From NCBI RefSeq assembly GCF_003473485.1, contig NC_053045.1, forward strand, positions 9,202,501 to 9,266,500: a stretch of 64,000 nucleotides of DNA. Reading direction: 5' to 3'. The notes below the pieces were generated by a model that saw only the letters and a list, made by a program, of their open reading frames with translations, was not told where the DNA came from and did no database searches. The number at the start of each line of letters is the position of its first letter. Within the stretch, counting starts at the first letter, position 1. The translations under genes were made by a program, and so were the position numbers. The stretch is from Medicago truncatula (taxonomy: Eukaryota; Streptophyta; Magnoliopsida; Fabales; Fabaceae). Shown here in pieces: positions 23,878 to 36,311 of the stretch.

Positions 23878-24214
23878 CTCGCCAGGCGAGTGCACTGCTC
23901 GCTATGGCGAGCTCAATAAAATGGGCAACTCGCGATGGCGAGTAAGTCACTCGCCGTGGCGAGCAGAAAATAGCTACTCTCGGGAGTTTTGACATTTTTC
24001 ACACTAAATCCCCATTTTTAAGCTCCCTAATTCCCTTTTTGATCCAAAAACTTGCCCAGTCCTCTTTGTACATGTCCAGGCACTCAAAACCATCCAACAA
24101 ACGACCTAAAACAACATTTTAAAAATCAAGGTTTCTCTCTCTGATACTCGCTATGGCGAGTAATCTTGCTCGCTAGGCGAGCAATGAATATTGCTCACTC
24201 ACTCGCGAGGCGAG
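23878..24214. repeat. Seven CTCGC-N3/4-GCGAG palindromes in the LTR
   Basis: Copies at 23878-23890, 23898-23911, 23929-23942, 23950-23963, 24147-24160, 24169-24181 and 24202-24214. The arms CTCGC/GCGAG are constant and the 3-4 base centre varies (CAG, TATG, GATG, CGTG, TATG, TAG, GAG). Kept arms with variable centres suggest a protein-binding site or hairpin rather than a simple repeat. Confidence 0.85.
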
Positions 24215-24889
24215 CGATGAATGTCAGTACGGGCAGATTGCAGTTTTTCTCAAAAATTCACCCAATCTCATGGTTCTAACCTTAAAACTGATTCTAAACA
24301 TCATTCTATGAATCATCTAAGATTTGTACACAGTTTTTGCACCAATTCAACATGTTTATATTATCTAATCACCAATTTACAACTTTTAACCCTAATTCCA
24401 AATTCTAAACTTCAACCTACTCCCATGTTAAATCAATTTCAGAATTTACATACACTATGATTATTGAGAGTTAGCTTCACCCTTACCTTAATTCTGACGA
24501 ACGAAGCTCTACGATCTCTCTGGTTCTTCACTTGGCTCTTCTCCCTTTTTCTCCCCCACTCTACGATCTCTACGGTTCTTCACTTGACTCTTCTCCCTTT
24601 TTCTCTCCCAAAGGCTTGTTTTCACGTGAAATGTTTTTCTGACTTCTCAATTTCCTAACTCCTTAACTTAACTCCCATTTATTTTAGTTAACCCCACACA
24701 ACTCTCCTTATTTCTAATTCAGCCCCTAAACTCCAATTATTTCTAATAAATAATAAAAATATAACATTTAATAAAAGACAACACACCACAAAATCAACAT
24801 AATTCATATAAGTCATATAAAAAGACTTTAAATCAACCAAAATACTTAAATGAATAAATAGGGCGTTACAAATGACAGGGCACCTTAAT

Positions 24890-25342
24890 AAATTGGATTT
24901 TGATGGATTTTGTGGGATTTTATAGTGAAATTTTAGCAAGAAAAAGTCTTTCATCAAAACATGAGATTTCTTGAGATTGTTTTTCTTTTAAAATTTTACT
25001 ATCTCTCTCTCCCCCCCTTCTCTATTCGTCTCTCTCTCTCTCTCTCGCCTCTCTTCCCCCCTCTCTCTCTCCCTCTCTCTATCTCTCATAAAAAAAAAGT
25101 CTATATTGAGAATATTATGATAGAGAGTGTGTTGTAATAATTTCTTTTCAATGAGTCCTTAAAATTAATAAAATATTTTGAAATCTTATAAATCGATAAA
25201 ATCATTTCAAATCCTTTAAAATCTTATGATGTAAATCCATTGAAATCCTGATAGTCTTTTAAAATCATGAAAGTCTTTTAAAATCTTCAAGACTTTTTTA
25301 AGCAAAAATTGTCCTTTAAAATCATAATCCAATACAGCCCCT
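24890..25342. mobile_element. Possible MITE next to the gypsy LTR
   Basis: Left ATTGGATTTTGATGG and right inverse TATTGGATTATGATTTT are alike, with ATTTTAAAAG-type internal words in both orientations. It contains a CT-rich microsatellite at about 25000-25090. The gypsy LTR abuts its left end. Confidence 0.35.
25000..25090. repeat. CT-rich low-complexity tract
   Basis: Mixed (CT)n and C-runs over about 90 bp. Confidence 0.85.
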
Positions 25343-25369
25343 AAACAACATAAATCCTCGCTTCTCTCC

Positions 25370-25902
25370 TTCCCAAACCCTAGCCGTCACCCTTTTCTTC
25401 TTCTTCTTCTTTTTACAGGGGTGATTTAGGGTCAATTTTGACCCAAAAATCACCCCTCATAATTGTTTTTCCTTCTATCCTAGTTGAGTAAGTGATTTCA
25501 CATATTTTTTGTTTTCTTTCGTTTGTTTTTGTGATTTCGTCATCTCTGAATGACTCTGTTTGTTTTGATTTCCCGTCTTTGTGCGGTGTGTTTTTGAGTT
25601 CCCGTCTTAGTGCGATGTTTATTTGATTCAGGTTGAAAGATTAGCTTTGAGCAAGTGCAGATCCGATCAATGACTTTGGCGTCGTCAACGTTGCAGATCC
25701 AGAGACATGAATATAGTCATATTAGTCATATTTGTAGGCATAAGTACTTTGTCGTTTTATGCTATTAACATGGATGATGTGAGTTTGTTCACAAATTCAT
25801 CCTTTTTTGTTTTTAGTGAATTTAGATTTGTATTGTATCGATGTACTCTATCAATTTGAATGAATAAATATCGTTTATTTTTGTAAAAAAAAAAAAAAAA
25901 AC
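25370..25902 (+). mobile_element. Possible LINE/retroposon 3' part ending in poly(A)
   Basis: Non-coding, transcript-like sequence ending in TTTGAATGAATAAATATCG and a T-rich stretch, then a run of A at about 25886-25902. That layout suits a 5'-truncated LINE or retroposed transcript. A repeated CCCGTCTT-GTGCG-TGT motif occurs twice near 25575-25620. No target duplication was identified. Confidence 0.35.
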
Positions 25903-26130
25903 ATAAATCGTAATAAGAAAACAACCATTACAACATTTAATGTTGTTATTCAATTATTTAATTAAAGTTTTGAGTTGATACACAACTTGCTTGAATCAAT
26001 TTTTAATGAAAATCATTTTAGAAACCTATCGAACCTTGGTGAATGTATGTTTTGTTAATTACATAAAAAAATATATATAATTAACTTTATATTAAAAATA
26101 TTAATTTTGAATAATAGATAAATCACACAC

Positions 26131-26966
26131 AATTTTTCTAATCACACCCTGTTTAATCCTTGTTACACCCCAAAATGACAAAATTACCCTTTCATAAAAT
26201 TTAATTTTAAAAAGCCTCTTCCTTCTTCTCGGTTACACCCAAAACCCCTTTTCAGTTTAAGTAGGTCATGTAAACTGAGTTTAAGTGTACATACTTAAAC
26301 TTAGTTTAAGTAGGTAATGTAAACTCAGTTTAAGTAGGTCATGTAAAATCAGTTTAAGTAGGTCATGTAAACTTAGTTTAAGTATGTCATGTAAACTGAG
26401 TTTATGTAAGTCATGTAAACTGAGTTTAAGTGTACATCTAAAAGTTCAACCTTGTTCAATGATTCAGCGTAATCTCAGTTTAAGTATGTACATGTAAACT
26501 TAGTTTAAGTAGGTCATGTAAACTCAGTTTAAGTACGTTATGTAAACCCAGTTTAAGTAGGATATGTAAACTAAGTTTAAGTAAGTTACGTAAACTAAGT
26601 TTACATAAACCTACTTAAACTGAATTTAAGTTAACCTCAACAATGTAAAATTGAAAATGTCATATAGTTCAGTTGAACAAGAAGAAGAAAATTGAAACTA
26701 GCATTATTGAAAAAGAAGAAGAAATTCGCAGTCGAGTATGGATGAAAGATGTTTTGATTCACTCTTTAATCTTACATAAAGATTGATTGAATATCATGAT
26801 TGTTTGATCGTTTGTGGGTGAAAGATAATGGAATTTTAGAGTGACAATGAATGAAATAAAGATTTTAAGAAAATTTATATAAAAGGACAATTTTGGTATT
26901 ATAAAAAACTTTTAAGGAAATTTGGGTGTAACCAGAAATATATGGGGTGTGAATAGAAAAACTCTT
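26131..26966. mobile_element. Terminal-inverted-repeat element carrying a minisatellite
   Basis: Left end TTTTTCTAATCACACCC..TTACACCCCAAA; right end, read inverted, TTTTTCTATTCACACCCC..TTACACCCAAA. Similarity continues imperfectly for about 85 bp (AAATTACCC / AAATTGTCC). The roughly 835-bp interior has no gene and includes the GTTTAAGTAGGTCATGTAAA minisatellite. The superfamily was not assigned. Confidence 0.65.
26251..26610. repeat. About 24-bp minisatellite (CAGTTTAAGTAGGTCATGTAAA)
   Basis: Roughly 13-15 imperfect units of about 24 bp with consensus AGTTTAAGTAGGTCATGTAA, interrupted once (about 26430-26475) by unrelated sequence. The last units contain inverted half-copies, so GTTTAAG and CTTAAAC arms can pair. 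Confidence 0.9.
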
Positions 26967-26969
26967 GAT

Positions 26970-27544
26970 TTTATTTAATGCTCATGAGCAAAACACGACT
27001 TTGGAGTATGATGCACAAATCACAAATATATCATGCATCCCTCATGTATTAAATATGATTTTTGAAGTCATGTATTTCAATAAAAAATAACACAAACTAC
27101 ATTCATTAACCATCAATATATCTTTGAAACAATACATATTTTTCTCATTCTTTATGTATTAAATATGTATATTTGAATCATGCAAGTCATGTGAGAATAA
27201 ATATTATATATGTTAGAAATACATTGAAATTTTCAACTTTAAATTACGTTTATGTATTACGTTTCTATTTTCTATGGAATCATTGAATTAATTTTCTATA
27301 AATAATCACATAATATTTACTAACATTCCATTCTTTAATGGAAAAATGGTAAATTACATCGTTTACCACTTTAAAATTAGATATGAAATATCAAAAAAGT
27401 TAATTATTTATTTGTTCTCTCATTTGTTTTCATCTATTTTTTAATATTTATTTTTTTTCTTCCATTCCACAAATGTATAAAATAAAAGACACTTTTACAA
27501 ACACGCACAAAAAATGGTTGCCCGCTAATTATTTGACATATAAT
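26970..27544. other. AT-rich non-coding stretch
   Basis: No gene or clear repeat seen. Confidence 0.4.
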
Positions 27545-27560
27545 ATTAAATACAATTAGT

Positions 27561-27682
27561 CAACCCACTTGGGTTACCTAGTGGTATTGGTTTGGGATCT
27601 GAGAGCGTGTTCCTCCTCAAGGTTTCAGATTTGATTCTCTTCAGTGCCAATTTAGGTGAACTAGTTTAACTTCTTCAAAAAA
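27561..27682 (+). mobile_element. tRNA-derived SINE, family 2
   Basis: About 122 bp flanked by a perfect 16-bp target duplication ATTAAATACAATTAGT (27545-27560 and 27683-27698). It starts CAACCCACTTGGGTTACCTAG and ends in an A-rich tail after CTTCTTC. A related but more decayed copy lies near 52790. Confidence 0.85.
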
Positions 27683-27859
27683 ATTAAATACAATTAGTTC
27701 ACATGTTAATTTTATACTATTATAGACAATAGATAATTACATTAAAATAAACAAATAAATAATATTAAACATATAAATTTATTTGGTGCATAGTGAACGG
27801 GAGCACACATACATAATGTAATTGATAAAAATATAGTATTATTGTTTTTTTGTCAAGAC

Positions 27860-28425
27860 TAATAACCGGTGCCTCCGGGGAACTGGTTAAGGATAAATAA
27901 ATGAACATATTTCATTTCAATTAAAGTGATCAATAAGTCAACTATTTAAAATAAAAAAGTTGTATTTAATACTCCATCAAATTTCCTTTTCCATTACATG
28001 TTTACATTCTTGTATCCCTTCATTTTTTAACAAATTTTTTCCTTCCTATGAATTTTACTCAAATCAATTTTTATTGACTTAAATTTTTTGCGAATCATTT
28101 TTTTCTTTCAAACCAATTCACAGAAAGCTTATGCATGATTAGCAACATATTCAATTAAAATAAAGTCTAAAATAAATTAACAATTCCAAAGATAAAACAT
28201 AACCAATTAAAATATCAAATAGAAGCTCTCAAAAAATATCAAATGCAAAATCATCAAACGTGTAGAAATTTCATGCTTGTATCATAAAATAGGAAATCTA
28301 ATAGAGTATTGAATGCACATTTTTCTTATTTTAATTAGTTGACTTATTTATCAATTTAATTAAGATAAAGCAAGGGAGATATGTTCATTTATTGCTCATT
28401 AACCAGCGCTTCATGGACATTAGAT
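27860..28425. mobile_element. MITE with about 100-bp inverted repeats
   Basis: The left arm (AACCGGTGC..ACTGGTTAA..AATAAATGAACATAT..TAATTAAA..ATAAGTCAACTA) is mirrored by the right arm around 28325-28425 in inverse orientation. The AACCGGTGC terminus is shared with the smaller element at 62679-62856. Confidence 0.7.
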
Positions 28426-29236
28426 AGCATTACCCAAACCTATATTAATCACCAAAAACACATTAATTAAACTATATTAATGAAAAGAAACACTTCAAGC
28501 ATCAGCAATACCACGCGTGACACCGTGATGGGTGAAACTAGACAGAAACTGACACATGATCTGGTTGATCCTTGCGAAATAGTACAATCTTCTTGGTATG
28601 ACAATATTTGTATGACTTTGTTAAAAACAACCAAAGAAAACACAATGTTGATAATTCAAAGGCAGAGATGAATTGTATATGAATGTGTCATGCAATTGTA
28701 ATCCCCAAAATTAATTGGTTCGTGTAATACGTTTTATGCACTTCTTAATTACATTTGGATGATTCAGTATATTATTTCTTTATAGATTTTGTTTTTTGTT
28801 ATTTTATACAATTTTGTTGTGATGCACAATATTCTCAATCACGAATATCAATTTGTTAAAATTCCGCTACGCAATAATAATGTCATAATGTCACTATGGT
28901 TTTGTTTGGTAAAAAGAGCGGATAACTGATAAACTAGTTGATAGTTGATGACTGATAACTCATACTAATTGAAGTGTTTGGTAAAACTAACGGTTGAACT
29001 AGCTGATAAGTGTAAAAGGAACCACACAAGAGTATATATACAAAAATTAGGTACTAATTAGAGCAAAGTACCTCCAAAACAACACAACATAAACAAAAAA
29101 TTACAAATGAACGTCCATACAGAGAAGCGGTTGCTTCTACTAGTCATGATAATTGTAAGAAAATGTTAAAAATAATTGATAGTTACACTAGATAGTATCT
29201 TCGTGAAAAAAAGTTTAATAAATTATCATATACATG

Positions 29237-29374
29237 TTTTTTTTTGTCAGGCAGCCTAGTAGCTAGAGAAATTCATCTTTTAAAGATAAATAAGTGGGGT
29301 GTCGAGGGTTCGAACCTTGACTTCTGCACATATTGTGCATTATCCCTTATCAAATGAGCTAAGTTCATGGGGAC
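29237..29374 (-). mobile_element. tRNA-derived SINE, family 1 (minus)
   Basis: Reverse-complement copy of the 3117-3253 family: box B as GGGTTCGAACCTTGA, tail CTAGTAGCTAGAGAAATTC and a leading poly(T). Short target duplication ATACATG at 29230-29236 and 29375-29381. Confidence 0.8.
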
Positions 29375-29428
29375 ATACATGTTAAATAGACGTAAAACAA
29401 TTTTATTTAATAAAAAAAGGTATATTTT

Positions 29429-29562
29429 GTCCCTATAAGCTTATCTCATTTGGTAAGGGATAATGCACAATATGTGCAGGGCCGAGGTTCGAACTCCGGA
29501 CATTCCACTTATTCATCTAAGGTGAATTTCTCTAATCACTAAGCTACTTAACAAAAAAAAAA
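29429..29562 (+). mobile_element. tRNA-derived SINE, family 1 (plus)
   Basis: Box A region CTTATCTCATTTGGTAAGG, box B GAGGTTCGAACTCC, tail GTGAATTTCTCTAATCACTA and poly(A). Target duplication GTATATTTT at 29420-29428 and 29563-29571. Confidence 0.82.
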
Positions 29563-29964
29563 GTATATTTTCATCAAATGTAAATGCAACTGAAATATTT
29601 ATTTGTACGTAAAAAAAAAAAGTATATTGATTTGTAAAAAAAAAAAAAAAAATTGAACTATTCCGTGTAAAGTAAAAAGCAACTAAAGGCACATGGTTTT
29701 TTTTTTTTTGTTTGTTATGATGCAGTTATAATAATAAATTGTAATGGGTAAAAATGAATTTTAGATAAAATAATAAGGGTAGAAATGGAAGAAAAAATGA
29801 TAAACTATAAGCTCAAACACTACTTGAAATAGCCTCTGGAAAATAAACTATAAGCTTTTGAAATAAGCTATAAGTTCCTTATAAAAAGACTGTTACCAAG
29901 CAGATTTTTTTTGTCAAATGAGCTTATAAGTTATCCGCTATAAGCTAGCTTTTTGGCCAAACAA

Positions 29965-31494
29965 CGTCTACAAATGTTGTTTGCAAAATAGTGTATGGCC
30001 GAAGAATAGTAGTTTGTCCAAATACAACTACTTTTTCCAATAAGCCAAACTAACATGCCGAAATTTGGATTGAGTATAATCAAACTTGAGACCTTGAGAG
30101 GAACAAACATGAAGGTTCCAAGCCAACACCACTCGAATAACCTAAGTAGGTTTAGATGGTTTCCAACAAATGCGCTTGTTGTTAATTGTTGTAGCGATTT
30201 TCTTTAATTCTTTACAATTGATGTCTGGTTTGCTAGGCGAGTTAGGCTGGCCTAACAAATTTAGCATAATATAGACAAATATTTGTAGGTTTAAAAAAAA
30301 TTGTAAATAAGAAAAATCAATCTAATTTGATGCAGTCCTCGATAATAGCATCATTTAATAAAGAATATTTTTTTCAATCCTCACACACCAATAAGTATTA
30401 TGCCGATTTTATCAAAAATAAATTATCAACCCACGGAGACTGTGCTTAGCTAGATTTTGCTCGTATCGATGTAATTTCTAAACAAGGTTTTATAAAAATG
30501 TTTTTCTGATGTGACTAAGAGTAAACTAATCAAGATAGAAAACGTTGGGCTGGGATTACATTTCAACAGTTATTTCTTGTATTTTTTTCTCTTAATCGAT
30601 TGTATACTTTTTATGCTTCAAATATAACTTCACCTATCCCTCATCATACGTCTCTGTCTCTGGTTAACGATGCAAGATTCATTGAACCAATTGATTTTCG
30701 ATGCGTTGGTGCCAAAATAGCCGATTGTTTCAATGACATGAATGTGGATAGTTATACATGAACTTGACATACCCACTATCTATAAAGCGATAACACCTTT
30801 ACATAATTTAAACCATGTCCCTTAGATGGTAATGCCGACTAAAGCTCAAACTAAATTAAAAGATAAATTATGTAACACTACATCGTCGTCAAAGAATTAA
30901 GAACATATTTAAACTAAAGATTATATTAAATGCATAAATCGAATACAACCAGCCATATTAAGAGTACTGCATAAAATCCTAACTATTTACATCCAATCCC
31001 AACACAAAAGAGAGTTTAGTTACCCATGAAAAACATAACTAACAAACAAAGGTTGATAAATATTGGAGAAGTATCAACAAGCTTTAATGCAAACTTCTTA
31101 GCCCTCTAATGGTGTCTCACACCTTCTACCCTTTGTTCACTCTATATTTGTCCTGGTTTACAGTGATTAGGTTTTAAAGAAATGAGCTACACCTCTATTT
31201 ATAGAGGTTATGTATTTTTAAGTTTACTAGGTGAAAAAAGACTTGCCTAGCAAATCAAGCTTTCTTCATTGGAGGGAAAATCCAGCCATCTTTAAACATT
31301 TCTTGAAACCGCCTTAGTTTGCTTAGCAGATGAAAACTCGTCTAGCAACCGTCTTTGGCATTTCTATCCGGAACTCTCTGTTTTGACTTGCTTTCACGTT
31401 GTTGAGCTACCCTAGTGAATCGGGCTTGGTCCCAAATGTCTTTTTGATGCTCTGACTTGGCTTCTAACATGTGTGCTTTCCTCACTTTGTTCCC
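29965..31494. other. Intergenic, no gene seen
   Basis: AT-rich, without credible reading frames; probably old, decayed repeats. Confidence 0.4.
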
Positions 31495-31497
31495 TAA

Positions 31498-33386
31498 GGG
31501 TGTGTTTGGTTCGGAAGAGAAGTTGTGAAGAGAGAGAGTATGGGAAGAGAGAAAGATGTGAGAAATAGAGTAGATTTGATGTGTTGATTGATTTAAGAGA
31601 AAGATAGGAGAAATAGGGGAGATAGAAGTGTTGATTAGTTTTAGAAGTACCAAAATACCTTGATTAAAAAGCTTCAAAATTAATTTAAATATTTTATTAA
31701 ATTCATAGTGAATTTACTAAATAACTTGATTCAATTTTCAATTAGATTGATGAAGATTATTATTAATTAATTTAAAAAAAAAAATTGTTGAACAAAGAGG
31801 GAATTAATTTAATGAGAAATGGTAGGGACACACTCTCTAACACACTCTTTTGACACACTCCAATCATATTATGCCACTTCATTCCATTTATTTTTAGTAA
31901 CCGGTTGTACCTGTTGCAATATAACACATTGTTTTTGTCTTTTTTAAATAAAATAAAAACATTAACAACAACTCTATCACATCACGTCAAAATCGTACTT
32001 TCTAGATCTATTTATGGTGTCTTTGTTTAGCAAAAGTTTATACATAGTCTTATAAAAAAAATAAAAATTGCAACACTGTCGTGAGATTTGGCAAAGAAAG
32101 CAACAATTTTTTTCCTTCTGCTAGTGAATTGGGTGAAAGCAGCAATTTATTTTTATCATATATAGTTCCATTTCTCCCCATTATTGTTCTCAATTTCAGT
32201 TCCCTTCTCCAACAATTGTAATTCAATTTCTAACAACCACCCCTCCTCTCAATTTGTGTAATTGCAAAATGAAATAAAGAAAGAAAAGAGAATCATGTTG
32301 AATCTGGTGATGGTGAGCGAGGAAACAAGTATTGGAATCATGGATGTCGAATTGGGGATGATGACATTTTAGTGGTCTTCTTAGGTCGGTGCCGTTAATT
32401 TTCAAGGAGGATGATCTTGTTGATGTTTCTGGCACCACCATCGTCGACAAGGGTTTTCATGGTAGTCTCTTTCTCTGCAAAATAAAAGACACTGGTGGAA
32501 GAAGGTGGACAAAAGATAATGCTTTTTCCTTAAACCTGTGGAACCGGTGGCAGGTTAAATGCATAAAAAGAAGTGGTGATGTGGCTAATTTTTATTGGAG
32601 TGTGTTAGGGAGTGTAACCTTAGCATTTCTCTTAATTTAATTTCTAATTTTAAACAAAAATTTATAACAACAACCTATATTTTTTTAAGAGTAGTGATAT
32701 TTATACATCTCTTTTTAAACAACTTCTATGACAACTTTGTTTTCTCTATTTTGATTGGTCAAAATCAATAGAAAGAGAAAAAGATACAGACAGAATAAAA
32801 ATATAACGTGTGTATTAGAGAAAAAATTGTTAAAAAATTATTAGAAATTGGTAGTAGAAATATCTCTTTTTTTAATAAGAGAAACAAAGTAAAGGAATAA
32901 ACATCCAAATGAAAACACTAATTATTTATTATATGCATCCTTGTCTTCCACTCTCAGACTGCTCTAGAGCTTCTCCACTCCACATCTTTGCTTGATAAAT
33001 TTGTGTTTGAAATCATTCACATATACAGTGAGCGAGAGAATTTCCTCCAGTTTAGACACTAATGCCTCTAAGTTCTTTTACTTTTATTTTTCTGTTATCT
33101 CCAGCAATTTTGAGTTTTCTACTTCATGTTTTGAGAATTACAACTTGCAGGAACTCTAAGATGAGAATATAATATTTCAATACAAGGGCAAAAATGGAAC
33201 AACCAAATTAAAAGCCTTATCTCTTGCCTTTCTTTGCTAGTGTGAGTAGAAATAAAAAGGTGGTGGGTCCCACTACTTTTAAATCTCTCTTTCCTATTTC
33301 TCTTCATTCCAAACTAGAGAAAGTTGCTTTCTCTTCTCACTTTCTCTCTTTCTCTCTTCCTTATTTCTCTTCAACCAAACATACCG
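31498..33386. mobile_element. Possible PIF/Harbinger-type non-autonomous element
   Basis: Ends GGGTGTGTTTGGTTCGGAAG and, inverted, CGGTATGTTTGGTTGAAGAG, each next to TAA (31495-31497 and 33387-33389). A TAA/TTA 3-bp target suits PIF/Harbinger. Both arms continue as GA-rich strings. Another element seems nested at 31821-32619. No transposase seen. Confidence 0.45.
31821..32619. mobile_element. Possible nested TIR element (CACACTC ends)
   Basis: Left GGTAGGGACACACTCTCTAA; right inverted GGTTACACTCCCTAACACAC. Interior reading frames (32223-32640) show no domain. It would sit inside the 31498-33386 element. Confidence 0.35.
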
Positions 33387-33389
33387 TAA

Positions 33390-36294
33390 GAAATGGAATC
33401 ATTCCATGCCCCATCTTGATGCCTATATGATTCCAAGGAATCTTTTTATGAGTCAATCTACACATGTGTTCCCTTTAAAAGAAATCTTTTTCTGAGTCAA
33501 TCTATACATGCGTTCCCTTTATCTGATTTGAGTTACTCAGATACAACTAGGTCATACACGAATTACGAGCCCTATAGTTCGACAATGAGTCCATGAGTAA
33601 AATCTAGTTAGGGCCAAGTAGATATCTTAAAATCAATACAACTAATAACAATAGTAAAAATTTGTTATTAGAATTCTATGGTGAATAAAGATAAAGTCGT
33701 GCATATGATTTTTTGATAAAGGATAGATTCTAAAGTGTCATTTTGTCAAAAAATACTAGTAATATAGTATTAAATAATATATCTTTGACTTTTCAATGTT
33801 GTTTCCATCCACCATTTTTTGCATTTAAATATAACCCATATTTTTCCTTCATCAACGTATTCTTTTACTCCTCCTCCTCAATCTTTCTCTTGTCATAGAA
33901 ACCGTTGGACTCTTCATTGAAAAGGAAAAAACAAAATAAGTTTGTAAACTCCAAAATAACACCAATTTTATACATTTTCTTGAGTGGTCTAACTTATAAA
34001 ACCGGTTCAATCGCTAATATTTATGATTTCTCCAATTTTTTTGATTGACTTACCAGTTTACTTCCCGATTTTATAACATAGTGGTTTCGATTTTTATTAC
34101 ATTGCTTATACCAATCAATACTTTAAATCTACCTTATTTCCCACTTATCTATCATCTTACAATCTTTCTCATGTATTTTTTCTCTCGTCTCAACTTCTCT
34201 CAACAACCAAACAACAACTTTGGTAAGTTCACAAAAGAGCTTGTTACACTCCCAAAAAGTCAAAAAAGAGAGGTTGTTACACATTGACTCCTGTGATAAA
34301 CCAAGAAATTAAACGCAATAGTTAATGAGTTACCTTGAAAAAACGCAAAACTGTTCATAGAACTGAACAATACATTCATCTTTTTCTCTTAATACGCTTC
34401 TTATTTTCTCCACCGATTCTTCACTGACAGCTTTTCAATTCATCTGAGAATCAATTGATTACGGTAAATGTTTATGTTTATATCACTTATGGCAATTATC
34501 TAAGTTCATATAAGTGATTTTCTGTATCGCTAAGTGATTTAGCATCAGAAATTTTACTTAAAAGTAGATTTTAACTTTGCTTTGGGTTTTGATTTTTCTG
34601 ATTTGATGTTGCATATGTATGTATAGGGTTTTCCTCGCCCAATTTTTGCACCTCTTACCATGATTTTGTTTCATGCATGTTTTTGCATTGCCCAATTTTT
34701 GTTGTCATTTTATACTATTTTGTTGTGATACACAATATTGTTAATCACGGATAACAAATTGTTAAAATTCCGCTACGCAATAGTGCCATAGCGACACTAT
34801 AGCTTCCATTCGACAATATTTTGTACTAAATAGCGTATCGCAGATATTAACAACGTTGGTGACACATCAACGTTTGGTTGCCTAGTACATAACATCCACA
34901 TTGGTGATAATATCACTTCTGTATTGTTATGTTTTTTGTTAGATTTTCTATTTGTTGTTTACTTATGGTTTTGAAATTTTAGTTATCCAAAACGCTAACA
35001 AGGGTCTTTAGGGCATTACTTAAGAAATTAAAAAAGGTAATTTTTGTATGGAAAATGCGTATTTATTATTTTGACAAGTATTTGACTTGTATTTTCAAGA
35101 ATAGTTTTCCTTTCATGGGTTCCTTAAACCATACCCTTAGGGCACTTGTTAGTATGACCCTTTAGTTATTTGTTTTGGTAGCACAATATTATAGCAGAAT
35201 ATTATCAGGTGTTTGTGTCATTACAAAGAAAAAGCTAGGTCACTCCCTAAAACAATCATAACACTATCAAGTGATATGCATGCAAGCCTTCTAATGATAA
35301 TGTGTTGAGATGCTTTCCAATTTTTTTGGTCGGTAGACGGAGTGACGTGCACCACCTGAAAATTCACACACACAAATGAGAGGTCCCTCAATTCGTTTAT
35401 TTGTGCATCAAACCATTGGCATAGACAGTATAAGATTAAGAGTTATCAGCTTATCTTATCAAATATCACACCCTCTTACCCCTCAATTTTATTCTATTCT
35501 ATTCTATAGGAGTCTAGGAGAGGCAATAGGAATAATTTGCCAATAAAAACTTGGGACATTTTTTTTCCTTACCACAAGCTTCAAACATACTACATGCTAT
35601 ACATCCAAAGGACAGGGACCATTTCATCTTTAGTACTTGTATAACCATGATATGACAGTAATAATATTTGATTGTAACATCATAAACATAATATTCACCA
35701 AAAACTACCGAAGACTCCACATCGCAATAATCTAGCAATAGCAGCTGAATTGTATCCTCTGCTTTAGTTGTACTTTCTTTCACTTTTGGCATGTATGTGT
35801 AGGAAGAGAAAATAAATTAGCTGTAACTTTTTACTTAGTATTGTCTCACTCATGACTTTCACACTTAGGCATATGGGTTTATGTTGAGCATAGGGGGTAG
35901 TGCGAGATTTGAGTAGGTGTTGAAGTATTAATTTACTGTAAAATCAAGAAAATTCGAGTAGCTTGGATGAAATGGGAATTGTTCTTGGCTTAGAGTTGTG
36001 TTGAACTTTACATTTTTTTTTTTGTACATCATTTGGTTGATGTTTTCATTTGTTTGATTGTGGTTACACCCTATTGGTGTCATGTTGTGCTTGTTCTACC
36101 TTTGTTAAATGATCTGTTATGTTGCAATGTTCTGCTGCATAATATTACCAGCGGCAGAAGTGATGATAATTAGATATTCCTTTTCTTTTACTTGTTATTT
36201 TTTAGTAAACTCAATGGACAAAGAATGGATAAATTTTCCAAGAGAAATCCCAGAGTGTAATGTATGTACGTATTGCATTTGTGTTGATTTACAG
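33390..36294. other. Intergenic / possible 5' region of the 36-43 kb gene
   Basis: No coding sequence recognised. A repeat at 34690-34860 belongs to the TTGTCAAATAGC-like family. The segment near 34375-34463 (pyrimidine-rich, then GATTACG|GTAAATG) could be a non-coding first exon with a donor splicing to an acceptor before 36295; that is a guess. Confidence 0.35.
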
Positions 36295-36311
36295 GTTGAA
36301 TTTTTGTCACG

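Larger units (their letters stand above)
18965..24870 (-). mobile_element. Truncated Ty3/gypsy LTR retrotransposon
   Basis: Order on the minus strand: 5' LTR (24870-22806), primer-binding site (22803-22789), gag with three CCHC knuckles, reverse transcriptase, RNase H, integrase. The RT-RNaseH-integrase order defines Ty3/gypsy. It breaks off in the integrase C-terminal part, just after GDYVFLRV, so the end of pol and the 3' LTR are missing. Target duplication cannot be tested because one end is lost. It is a decayed copy that cannot mobilise on its own. Confidence 0.92.
22806..24870 (-). repeat. 5' LTR of the gypsy element (2,065 bp)
   Basis: Runs from TGTAACGCCC (at 24870, minus strand) to GGGGTGTTACA (at 22806), with TG..CA ends and an inverted TGTAAC terminal motif. 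The inner end abuts the primer-binding site. It contains three 41-bp tandem repeats and seven short palindromes (listed separately). The partner LTR is not in the window. Confidence 0.88.
28903..29964. mobile_element. hAT/MITE-like element containing two SINEs
   Basis: Left TTGTTTGGTAAAAAGAGCGG with GATAACTGATAA words; right end inverted reads TTGTTTGGCCAAAAAGCTAG with GCGGATAACTTATAAG. Two SINEs in opposite orientation sit inside. The exact duplication at the edges was not found. Confidence 0.5.

Noticed and set aside
26251-26610. CRISPR array
   Set aside because: Units are contiguous and degenerate with no unique spacers, in a plant genome.
31342-31677. 111-aa reading frame
   Set aside because: Falls across the GA-rich end of a probable Harbinger-type element; low complexity.
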